This document shows positions 36,576-47,375 of a stretch of 64,000 nucleotides of DNA, piece after piece. The notes under the pieces were generated by a model. The model searched no databases and was not told the origin of the DNA. It saw only the letters and a list, made by a program, of their open reading frames with translations. The position numbers and the translations under genes were made by a program. The stretch is from Leuctra nigra. Its lineage: Eukaryota > Arthropoda > Insecta > Plecoptera > Leuctridae. Location of the stretch: NCBI GenBank assembly GCA_934045905.1, contig OW203762.1, positions 44,355,411-44,419,410 on the forward strand. The letters run 5' to 3'. The number at the start of each line of letters is the position of its first letter. Within the stretch, counting starts at the first letter, position 1.

Positions 36576-37954
36576 TTGAGCGAGCGAAGCGAGCGTCTCC
36601 TTTTGGCTCTTTTGGCACGGACCTCTTTTTTTTGTTTTATTTTTTTTCTGTTACTGACGATATACAGGTCAGAGTTTTTCTTCGATCGAGCTGAAATTTT
36701 GCACACATGTACGTAACATTTCTGATTGTTGCAGACCCTAATTTTTTTGAAATCCATTGATTGGTTCAAATTTAAAAAAAAAATAACCTTCGATTGGTTG
36801 TTTCGAACAAATTGAAATTTTAACAAGTCATTACCCCCAACATTGTACCCAATGGGGCGATGCCAAGCTAGGACGACGGGATCGGCCACTTTGGCGCTAG
36901 CGTCGAGGCTGTGCTTTTCAAATCAACGCATTTCTTACCCCACAGTCCGTTTTTATGTTATATTATAATAATTAATGTTGATATTTGGTTATTTAACGAA
37001 ATAGTGGATAATTATTAGAAATGATAGTGTAATAATGATATTTTGATCATATAATGACAGCTCACAGAATTATTTTTGTTTCCAGTGCTCTCTTGAAATG
37101 ACTCACTGCTAATGGAATTTTGTAACTTCCAATTAAAACAATTGAGAGAATGTCGCTTCTGATTGAAATAGAATTTGCTTTAGATATTGCACTATCTTCT
37201 TATTTTTACACATTTAATTATACTAGAGTAAAAAATCTGTGTATCTAAACAGTGAGTACATCTTCTACGCATGTCAAAATAAAGTTTCGCGAGTTTTAAT
37301 TTTGAGTGGCACGAACAGCTTACTTCACACTTGTCACAAAACCGATGGCAGCACCCTAGCGGGAGATAGTTTGGCTAGTGCCCTATCAAACAAAGTTTCA
37401 GGCAAATCCTCCCATTGGTTAAAATTTAAAACCATCTTTCCTGTGTTTTTTGAAATGTAAACTAGAACCGATTGAACGATCAACTTATAACTTCGCATGA
37501 TGGTTGGGACCAACATTATCTGCATTTTTGAAAATTTTCAGACTAATCTGTGTTTAAATCCAAAAGTTATTGACATTTTACGGACTTTTTGCGTGTTGGC
37601 TGTCAAATTCACGGCGACTTCGACTCTTCAGTTCAAGGCAAGGTAGTTAGAGCAGAAACTTTTAAACGCATATGAAACTGATAATGACCGTTCAACAGTC
37701 GATCTGATATTGTGTAGACACACTTATATCATATGAGTGGTCTCAGGTATATTTTTTGAAGGAGATCCAGTGATTTTTGAAAATTAACACGGAACCGTTC
37801 AATCATAAAGGTTCAATCGATCAACTTACAAATCTGTGGCGAAATTTTAGAATTATTGGCTTTTAATGACATTTTCGATAGACAGAATTTCGGTTCGAGG
37901 TGTTGCGCGTATCCGTGCTCGCTCATCAACGCGTTACTCAGAGCGTTTTCCTGG
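36576..37954 (+). mobile_element. Helitron-like element, copy C (1379 bp), carrying an internal insertion
   Basis: The 5' end is A|TTGAGCGAGCGAAGCGAGCG. The 3' end has the CGCTC/GAGCG hairpin around AACGCGTT and TTTTCCTGG|T (CTRR with G). The right 450 bp or so align with copy B. A separate 533-bp element (36853-37385) interrupts a sequence that is continuous in copy A (CATTGTACCCAAT followed by AAAGTTTCAGCCAAATCC). It is non-autonomous. Confidence 0.82.
36853..37385 (+). mobile_element. TAGGGCA-terminated element nested in Helitron copy C
   Basis: Its ends (TGGGGCGATGCCAAGCTAGG ... TTTGGCTAGTGCCCTA) match in reverse complement those of the 268-bp element at 51626-51893 in the FAM193 gene. 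Comparison with Helitron copy A shows the host sequence continuing on both sides. Target duplication is imperfect. The superfamily is probably hAT, by inference only. Confidence 0.6.
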
Positions 37955-38637
37955 TATTGTATATACATATCATACCCATTTTATGTGTTTTTCTTGGCCT
38001 GGTGAATTCGAGAAGTATAATTTTTGACAGGAGATTTGCGTAGGATTTACATTAATTAACTACGTTTGAGTTTTGACGCATCTCAGGTTTATTTCGTCAG
38101 TCATGTGTAGAGCTGTAGCTTCCTGTTGCTACGTGTATTTCTGGAAGATTTTTAGAACACTTCGATTAATATTAGCCGGATACATCCGTGTTAGAGATGT
38201 ATGTATAGAATTATGATTAATAATGTTATTAAAGAGGTAGCAATAGCGTTTACTTCCTGGCCTCTCGACGTGAAAGGCGTATTGAGAACGGGAAATGTTT
38301 TGTGTTGTTGCAGAACGTGAGTAACAAAAGCGGTCTCGGGGTGTCGATATAAAGATCGCAGGCGGCAGATTTGAGATTCAGCTTGCCAATATACCGGGAG
38401 GATGTTTGAAGATAAATAAACGATGGATCATTCTGGTTACATAATCTTGAATACATGTCGTGTGAGTGTCTATTTTGTGTCTTTTTGTAAGGCGAACCAG
38501 GAAGATTTTGTGGCTACTTATTTTCACATAACGCTAGCAACTGGAAATAATAACTAGTTGATAAAGATACTTTGTCGTGCACGTTGTAGGTACCTAATGC
38601 TGCGTGGGAGTTGTCAACAAGCAGAAAAGTGTAATTT
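37955..38637. other. Intergenic DNA, no gene seen
   Basis: AT-rich spacer between Helitron copy C and the 980-bp hAT-like element. The 68-aa minus-strand ORF near 38250 has no supporting features. Confidence 0.35.
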
Positions 38638-38645
38638 ATATCAAC

Positions 38646-39625
38646 CAGAGATGGGCAAAGATACTTGGAAAAAGTATCAAGATACTAGATACTGATACTC
38701 TTAAAATTTTCAAATAGATACTTGATACTTATAGTAAAATTAATACTATATTAATTTTTAGTATCAATTGATACTAGTATCAAAGTATCAAAAGATACTT
38801 TGATACTATCAAAGTATCTTTTGATACTATCAAAGTATCTTTTGATACTAAAAGTATCTTTTGATACACAAAGAATATTTTGATACTTTCAAAAATTGTA
38901 TCAAAGATACTTTATCAGAGATACTTTGATACCACTGCTGAGGTTTTACCGGTTTTACCAAAGAAACAGTAACAGATGGGTATAATACTGAAATACCCAA
39001 TTTTACCCAAATGTAACCCAATAGGTACCCAAAAAAGAACACTTCTTTTGGGGGAAATACCCAAAAAATAATTATTAATTCCACTACAATTTCTCGATTG
39101 AATATAATGTGATTTATTAATTTCATTATGAACTAATTTTGAAAATGCTTTAATCATAGCCTTACACAAAAAAATTTACAAAACTTTATTAGGTAATTAC
39201 ACAACTTCAAAATATTTTCTGTCCAAAATAGTTGGGAGTAGGTATCAAGTTCTCAAGGGCTAGTTCACAGACGAAAGTGTTCGTGGACTTTGGTCATCGT
39301 CAGTCAACAAAGAGTTAGGGTTGCGTGAAAAAAGGGTATGTATGGGCGGAAGTGATTCCCAGAAAAAAATACACGATGTTCTAAACTGAAACATTTTTTG
39401 TGCTAAAATCAAGTTTTTGCACATCTACAGGTTTTGAGAGTAATATGCATTATAAAGACTCAAAAGTATCTTTTCAGTAAAAGATACTTGATACTTTTTT
39501 GAATATTAATTGATAATTGATACTGATACTGACTCCGAGAAAAGTATCAAGATAAAGATATTGATAGTATCAAGTATCAAAGATACTATCAAAGATACTT
39601 GTATCTTTGATAGTGCCCATCTCTG
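38646..39625. mobile_element. hAT-like non-autonomous element (980 bp)
   Basis: The ends are CAGAGATGGGCA and its complement TGCCCATCTCTG (one-base difference at the inner edge). They are flanked by the perfect 8-bp duplication ATATCAAC (38638-38645 and 39626-39633). Subterminal regions are packed with GATACTT/AAGTATC words in both orientations, which can fold extensively. Eight-bp duplications and CAGAGATGGG-type ends are hAT features. No transposase is present. Confidence 0.9.
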
Positions 39626-39633
39626 ATATCAAC

Positions 39634-41185
39634 CAACAATGATGTTGCCATGGTTACAATAAAATATTACATCACTTGCCGGGGTGGCGTTTTCCCGCCC
39701 AAATTTACACTTATTTTCAATTTCATCTTTATGAATGATGTACACATTTTAGTGTGAAAATAGTGTGATTTACCAACAAATACGTATGTTTTTGTTTTGA
39801 ATTATAGTTTGTTTTAATAAATGCATGCATATTCCCTATTGGTATAAAGTTTAAATTGATCGGTTTTATCAATATGAGATCATGTGTGGCTATATTATGT
39901 AAATTTCATTTTACACCGAAGAAATGAAACAGAATAGGACACCAAGACCGTCAGCAGCAACATAGCCAATAATGTAGAAGTTTTAGGTTTCCTTGCCGTA
40001 CACTTTCTGCACAGAACTTTCAACAAATACTACAAGGCTCGAACGTAAGCTTTTGCGTAGCGAATTTGAAACGATTGTGAATTATTCAAATCGCAAAAAA
40101 CAGTAGGTAGGTATATCATGTCTTCTACTATCAACACGTATTCTAAAGTAAAGATTATTGAATCAATACACAGACTGAACTCAAGGTTTTGTTATCCAAA
40201 CTTAAATCCTTGAGCTTTTCAAGATCTTCACGCCCCGATGTGAAACCGAAATAACATATCATGGGGTTTGACGAGAAGTACACTTGATCTTCATCTGAAA
40301 GAGCAATGAGAGTATAAGGAAAGGCTCAAGATTTAGAATCGAATGAGATGTGATGTGGTATGTTACGTGATCAAGACATAGCCGCGATGATTTGGTCGAG
40401 GTAAAGAGATATAATACCACAGTATTCATGGGGTGGTAATCGAAACAGCATTTGAGATTATTTGAGATAATATGTTTGTTCTAAAAACTTTTTTGTGAAT
40501 ATTATTTTTTATTATAGTTAGGGTAAGAGCCCATTAGTGCGAATATTTTATGTTCAACGAAATGTACATTCTTTAGTATGACCATGGATTTATAATAGTA
40601 CTTATAAATAGAGATAAATAGATAAATAGAGTACTTATAATAGAACTCCATGGTATGACAAGTATAAACACCAACATTCTATTTAACTCGGTGTTTGAAG
40701 AAAGTGAGGTACCTATTCTATTACCCATTACTGGGCACGGTGCTCAAGTAAATGAGTTGAAAGTTAGAACATATTTTTTTTATTGAAAAAAATCAAGATT
40801 TAAACACGATTTAAATGGTCACGATTTAAATGGTGGAGTAAATTATTCCCTCCACGAGGCATTGAAAATTGAATCTATTTGGTTTTATAATCTTACCTAT
40901 ACGTAGTTTTTTTTTTAGTTTTCATGTTATGTTGAATATTTTAGGGATGTTAATTGGCCATTGACTCTTTCGGTCAATTCACGTCAATATGTGGTCAATC
41001 AAATACTTTTTATGTTAAAACTGGTTCGAACATCATAAAAGTATTTAATTTTTATGGAAAAAGCGATCTTGCAATACGTTCTTGTGTAGAGTGTACTTCT
41101 ATCTTTTAGCATTTTACCTCATATTATTACTAATTGTCATAGATTCATGCACCAATAGTAAACAGTGATCTAATTGAATCACTTA
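39634..41185. other. Intergenic DNA, no gene seen
   Basis: AT-rich. No ORF, RNA gene or repeat I can support. Confidence 0.4.
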
Positions 41186-41787
41186 TTCAAGTAAGGGCAT
41201 GAGTCCATGGTAAGTAGTTCTGAGATAAATGAAAAAAACTGTATAAAACTTTGTAGTTATTTAAAAAAAAAAAATGGTATTGATTTAAACAGTAAAAAAT
41301 ATTAGCTTTTAAACCTGTGTGTCAGATTATTTATTTGAACCATATAACACCAAAATTTTAGGGCTTTTTTGCTCTGGACTCATGCCCTTACTTGAATACA
41401 AGTTCATTTCCCAGAACTGCATATACTAATACTGTTCAAAATAATGCTAAATCATATGATTTTGTCCAAATATCATTTATTCAACAAACCAGAAACTTTG
41501 CAAGGAAGTACATATGAATATGTTACTGAAATTAGTCATATTATGACTTGTTGATGAAAAAGAAAAGAGCCTTTTAAACTAGCATATGTATTCAAGAAAG
41601 GGCATGAGTCCATGGACTCATGCCCTTTCTTGAATACATGCAAGTTAGATTATTTATTTCCATCCCGTGTGGGATACGGACTGCTCTTTCTTCAGAATAC
41701 GTGCGTCTATCAATATCATCAATAATGCTATTCCCACAATAAAGTTGATTTCGTAATTTTGTGGACTGATGCCCTTACTTGAATAAC
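41186..41787. repeat. Alternating inverted-repeat cluster with a perfect 50-bp palindrome
   Basis: A motif of about 24 nt (core AGGGCATGAGTCCA) occurs five times in alternating orientation: plus at 41186-41210, minus at 41375-41399, plus at 41588-41612, minus at 41613-41637 and minus at 41760-41787. The central plus/minus pair abuts with no spacer, forming a perfect palindrome at 41588-41637. The outermost copies are termini of a 602-bp foldback. It is probably a foldback transposon or nested copies of one. No target duplication was identified. Confidence 0.75.
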
Positions 41788-44700
41788 TGATTCAATTCAA
41801 ATGTTTAACTTAATATTGGTATAAAACCGTTCTAAGAGGTACCACACCTCTTCAGGTATATGTATCATATCGACATCGTGTTTTTTTAACCAAAAATTAG
41901 AGAACAATGCACGGTGTGTATAGTATTGAAATTAGAAAACACTAAACAGAAATACGAACGTTCCTACCTACCTAATTATACTTAAAATCCAAAAACCATA
42001 CTAAGCTTTTCGTCTTGAAATACGTATGTTTCCAAGTCGCAAATCTGTCACCAAAATTACTATACAACATTTCATTCCTTGTGAAATATTTATCTTCGGT
42101 ATTCTTAAGTCATTATATTGTCGAATCTAGAGACGCCCTAATGTTTTATGTTCTAAGGGTTGAGATGATGTTTGTTTAAATCGTTTTAATAAGAAATGCA
42201 ATATACAATATTTCTTGGTCCTCATAATTCCATCATTTCAACGATGTATCTCTTCACAGGAAGTTGAGGATTTCAAATAACAATCTTCGTCTCACCTGTA
42301 GGTAAAGGAAGGGTGTGCGTCCTAGCACAATTCCAAACATTCCCACAAGTCGTCTGGGGATTCAAATTGGCGTATCGTCTTACTTCTGATATAATATTTT
42401 GTCGTTTATTTTCCTATGAAAAAATCATTCGTTTTCGTGCGGACAGACACGAGATCTTCCAAACGATCTCTTCGACGTTTCTTTTTAAAAAGAATTTATT
42501 CAAGTTCACCAAAAAATAGTGATACTGTTCAAACGCTCAAGTTCCTTTTGTCACTTTTGTCACATAACAAATCACTAAAATCAAAATTCAATTTCACCAA
42601 AAATGTGTTCAAACTTTTGAACAATTTTTGTGTGAATTTTATAACTTTTAGGCTATTTCAAAAGTTCTTTCCCAAAATGTTAATTTTCTGATAGATTTTA
42701 CGATGTCAGATGAAAATTGTTAGATCTGCTCGAGGATCTGCTGTCCAACATTATATTAGTTTTAATGAGATACAAGTTACAAATAAACTGCTGTGACTGT
42801 ATGTGTATCTTTCCAAATACCTTTTGTAAAAGGTAAAAAATGTATAACTTTGTACAATTTTGGAAATAAATAAATTTGATTTGAAATTGATTTGATTTGA
42901 TTTGATTTGTATAACCCGATAGCATGATATTAAGTGTGGTGTATTGATTTAGTCCGAGTGTGTAACGAAGCATGTTTGAGATTACTAAAAGATTTAAAAA
43001 GTTATTACCAGCGATTGTTTGACTCAAGGCAAGGTAAATTGGCCAGCCTCCAATAGCTAAGATCGCATCTGGTACAGCAGAGACGTAGATGAACGAAGAC
43101 AATAAGCACTGCCAGCAAGGTATCATGCTTCATCAGCCACAGCGGGTCTAAGCTTCATTACTCTTCGGAAATGGTGCCAATTCACACCTCGCGATGAAAA
43201 GTGATGTGAATATGTTGCCAGCCGATGGAAAGAAGCTTTCCATCAAACTGATGACTGACTGCAACCTCCTTGCAGACGTAACCACTCAAATCGCAGCTTG
43301 CCTAATTAACTGTGTGGCGTGCTAGTGTCAACCTTGTCGAGACAACACTCGGAAATACAAGGCTCCGAAATCATTATTGTCAATGAAACGAAACACATTT
43401 AGACACAAATGTAAAATCTGAGCCAAAACAATCTCATTATTTACATACAGGTTCGATTTGGGTTTAAAAAAATAATTTACCCCAGCGGAACAGGTTGTTT
43501 TAAGGCAGGGTTTTTAATACTTTAAATCAGTAGTTAATTTACCACTTGAATTACCTTGAATTACCACTTAGGTTATTCAAGGAATGTCATTGGTTGTTGC
43601 CATGGATCCCAATCAAGTGTTTAAAATTGATCAGAGCATTGTTAAATCCGTGGAAAGTTTAACAGTCACTATGGTCATGCCAGGAATATCATTTAATTGT
43701 TTATCCAGTTGCAATGGAGTCCTGCGACAAAATCGTCGGTAGCAGCAAAGATATCATATTGGTTTTGAATATCCATTTAGAGGCTCTAAAGTTCCTCACG
43801 TATATTAGTTTTTCTAAGATCTATCTGTGCACATCAGACGTAGAGAGGGCCTGAAGTTCATTTCAGAATTATTCTTGACGTCAGAGCAAAAACCGTTAAT
43901 TATGCCTTTATCCAATCATTTGTATTGGTCACACTCGTCATTTTGAAATAGAATATATTATATAGGTACAGCACTTCAATATTACTGTATTTGTGATTGT
44001 GGACAAGAGTCAATTTGCAATTGATATGACTTGTTGATTACACGATTCCAAAAGTGTGGAACCTAAAATCGTGAAAATAAACTTCGTGTCTTCCACGTTT
44101 GAGGTAAAAACTACAATTTTTAGTTCATTACATAGTTCATTGTCTCTGCGAGAACTCCCGTACATTGGGCCTGGATGAGTCGAGCTTAATATTTTCGACG
44201 TGGTGCTTCCGTTCCACGCTTGTCATATTCCAATCACATTCGTCAAATAGAAAATGTGACGCGATCTTCTGAGATGTGGATGCCGACATGTGAAATGAAC
44301 AGCCTTTGATGTACGCTTTGTTAAGCCGTCACAAATCACTTTGAGTTGCGATTATTATAGAGTTCTTAGCCTGAGCACTGTTATAGTTTTAATTCCGAAA
44401 GCAATTATTAGATACAAGATACATTTAAAATAAAAATATCTTAAACATCGATTTCGATAATCTAATCAAGTCTGTTTTCGTTCATTTGGTTGTCATTACC
44501 TCCCTCCGTATATCCGCCATACCACTCTGCACATTGTCCTACAGATAGACTTGGACAACACAATTCTGTCAAATAAAGGCGCAAGAAGACAGCTTGTAAT
44601 GTTTTGAGGGGCTGTCGGTCCTTCCTGTCACGTCTCTCCAAGAGAAAACTCATTTGGATACTTTTTTGTGGGAGGTTTGCTTTTTTACTGTGTTTTGTTA

Positions 44701-44903
44701 CAAACTCAACCAAGAAAGAAGAAAGCAGATATAATAGCTCCTAAGTATCATCTGCTGTCTAAACTAATTTTGCATTGCAACACTTTATTAAGTATATTAT
44801 CATATTATAGGTAAGTACAATGTATTTATTAACCCATGATACGAGGGGGGATCAGAAAGTTCGTGGACTCGAAGGGTAATCGGAGGGGTTTGAATGTCTA
44901 ATG
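41788..44903. other. Intergenic DNA, one probable retroposon tail
   Basis: AT-rich. Near 42870-42912, AATAAATAAATTTGATTTG followed by TTTGA repeats looks like the 3' tail of a plus-oriented non-LTR element or SINE. The minus ORF at 42698-43126 overlaps it and is not credible. Nothing else is supportable. Confidence 0.35.
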
Positions 44904-44905
44904 TA

Positions 44906-45113
44906 CACTCGACAATTCATAAAACGGTATTTGAAAGAAATGGATTGTCTGAAAAAATGTGATGGCATCATCTGATGTAGTCTATACTTACTCCTCATCT
45001 ACCTCTAGTAGGTGAGCTCTGATTTCATTGATAATAACAAGGATTGATTGTTAATTAACCTGACCAGCAGCCAATCTGTTTCGTTCAAATACCGTTTTAT
45101 GAATTGTCGAGTG
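44906..45113. mobile_element. 208-bp TA-flanked MITE (CACTCG family), copy 1
   Basis: The near-perfect inverted ends start CACTCGACAATTCATAAAAC and extend through CGGTATTTGAA, with TA on each side (44904-44905 and 45114-45115). The core contains GATGGCATCATCT and GACCAGCAGCCAAT, shared with the copies at 34841, 45151 and 57799. Tc1/mariner-like by its TA duplication. Confidence 0.8.
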
Positions 45114-45150
45114 TACATACATAGTTTAATTGTGTTAACAAGTGTATGTA

Positions 45151-45347
45151 CACTCAATAAAATGATTCAACGGTATTAGCAATGAATTAGCTGAAAAAAT
45201 TTGATGGCACCATCATGGACTTCATAAGTATCCTCGTGTAGGTGAGCTCATGATTTCATTGATAATAACAATTGGATTGATTGTCATGGAACCTGACAAG
45301 CAGCATATCCAATTTCATTAAAATACCGTTTTATGATTTGTTAAGTG
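45151..45347. mobile_element. 197-bp TA-flanked MITE (CACTCG family), copy 2
   Basis: A diverged sibling lying 37 bp after copy 1 in the same orientation, flanked by TA (45149-45150 and 45348-45349). It shares GATGGCACCATCAT, GGTGAGCTCATGATTTCATT and AATACCGTTTTATGA. Two adjacent same-orientation copies suggest either tandem duplication or local hopping. Confidence 0.75.
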
Positions 45348-45779
45348 TACCTACCGCCGGACAGTCGAAGTTCAAGAATTGTCATAATGTGGGTATAACG
45401 TAATGAAAATAAATACAATAAACATACCTAGAAGAGGTATAAGACGATTTATTTTAAACATGAAGCAAATACTACCAAATACAAAAATACGGACCTATCC
45501 AGCGCTACGTATACCTGCCGTTCAAGGGTACAAAACTCCCTCCTAAATGAACATTAAAAAAAAAATCGACACATACCTACTGAAAATTGGGAAATTAATG
45601 TGCAACTTGCAAGGTTATGTAATCTCTGACATGTCAGATAATTAGAAATTAAAAACTGTTTGCTCAACAGTTTGTTTAACTACTTATAATTTATACATGA
45701 TCCACATCTGACACCAAATGTAATGTGCACCAATTGAATTGTTTCTAAATTATCAACAATTGATACCTACTAAAAACCC

Positions 45780-46422
45780 GTGCCCCCAGGCGCGTAGGAA
45801 CTACTTTCATCATGAGGGGGGGGGGATTGCGACACCCGGAAGGGGGGTCCGGGGGGGCGAAGCCCCCCAGTTTTAGCCCCGCAGGGCGTATTTTGGAATT
45901 TAACCCAGTTAAAAGTGATTCTGGGGCTTTAAAATGCACAAACTGAAGCAAAAAACTCTCCAATTGTTGCCCCGCAGGGCATTTATTCGAATTTAAACAT
46001 TTTAAAGTCGATTCTGGGATGCTAAACTGCTCAAATTACAACAAATTACTCCCTTTTGTTACCCCGCAGGGAGTTTTTTTTAGAATTTAACGACTTGTTA
46101 TTTCAGACATCTGAGTGATATCTGAATAATACAATTATGTGCTCAAAACAACAAAATTGTGCATTCTTCATGTGAAATCAATTTTTTTTCTCACACAACT
46201 TAGAACATATTATTTTATAACGATGAATAGGTAGTGGTTTAATTTGTAAAATAATAAGTGGGCGGACGCAATTGGTGATTGTTAGGGGAAACATATTTGC
46301 CTACACGAAAACAATGGGGGGCTTGGGGGCATAGCCCCCCCAACACAATGCAGGTCCGGGGCGCACAGCCCCGGAAAATGTTTGAATTTCAGGAACAAAT
46401 TTAGTGCATTTCTTTGCGATTA
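45780..46422 (-). mobile_element. G/C-tract-rich interspersed repeat, copy 2 (part left of an insertion)
   Basis: It is the reverse-oriented relative of 13490-14245. It has G/C tracts (45817-45870), three spaced CCCCGCAGGG phrases (near 45880, 45971 and 46062), and the block GGTCCGGGGCGCACAGCCCC near 46350 that matches 14183-14205 in complement. It is interrupted at 46423 by the 953-bp element. The family phrase AAATAAGTGGGxGGA recurs on the far side near 47407, which supports interruption. Confidence 0.6.
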
Positions 46423-47375
46423 GTAGGGGAGACTGGGGTCAATTGTAACACGGGACAGTTGTAACAGAGGCCCTGTACATCACAACGTTTGAAATTCCTT
46501 GACAATATATGTAAATTATGTCTAATTGTGAGAAGCACATTTGACTAAATTTTCACTGCAGTGTGAAGTTAGCAACAAAAGTTATCACCGTTTGTTTGTT
46601 TTTCTACAAGGTGAGTAACTTTCAAAAACCAATTTTATTTTCTATTATAATGCAGTAAAATAAGTGTCATAATAAACATAATATATTATATAGATAGAGA
46701 ATTTCATACTGAATAAGCTCAACAAACATTCAAATGGATTTAATTATCTCAAAAATATCATTAATAGCATAATTGTCAAAAATTACCCATTGGGGTCAAT
46801 TGTAACAAAGGGGCAATTGTGTAACACACACTACCTATTTCTTGTTTCAACAATTTTTTTTTGCATTGATAATTTGAAGTTACGGTCCTAAGTACATTGA
46901 AGAAAATATCATTTTCAACTGTTGTTATCAATTAATTATTGATCTACAATGATCATCCAGGAATTCAAGGCTGCGCGTTCTTAGCGTGTGCTTCAGCTAC
47001 GGAAACAAATTGTGGTCATTCATGCAAACATTGGTATTAATCATTATTTTCAATGATATGGCATTTCTTTTTAAATATTATACTTTGAAAGTTCATCATC
47101 TATAATAATTACCAATATATTAATGATGTTACAACTGACCCGACATGTGTTACAACTGACCCTGGCTTGGGGTCAATTGTAACAGTGGTCGGCTCTCCAC
47201 ACTTTATTTTTTAAGTGACATACAACAAATAGTATGAGTATGAAAAAATTACTATACGTAGCTGAAACATGCATGATGATACAATAAATGTTTGAATTAG
47301 GTACTTTCTACGAAAAATCTCTGAAATAAAAATTGTAGAGTGAAAATTGTTACAATTGACCCCAGTCTCCCCTAC
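46423..47375. mobile_element. 953-bp element with perfect 27-bp terminal inverted repeats
   Basis: Both ends begin GTAGGGGAGACTGGGGTCAA and continue identically for 27 bp (46423-46449 and 47349-47375). The word GGGGTCAATTGTAAC or its complement recurs internally near 46794 and 47129-47175, so the terminal motif is reiterated inside. The target duplication is unclear (TTA/ACA flanks). It has no transposase and is inserted in the G/C-tract repeat. Confidence 0.8.

Noticed and set aside
42698..43126. 142-aa minus-strand ORF
   Set aside because: It crosses a TTTGA-repeat retroposon tail; its composition follows the repeat and no motif is present.
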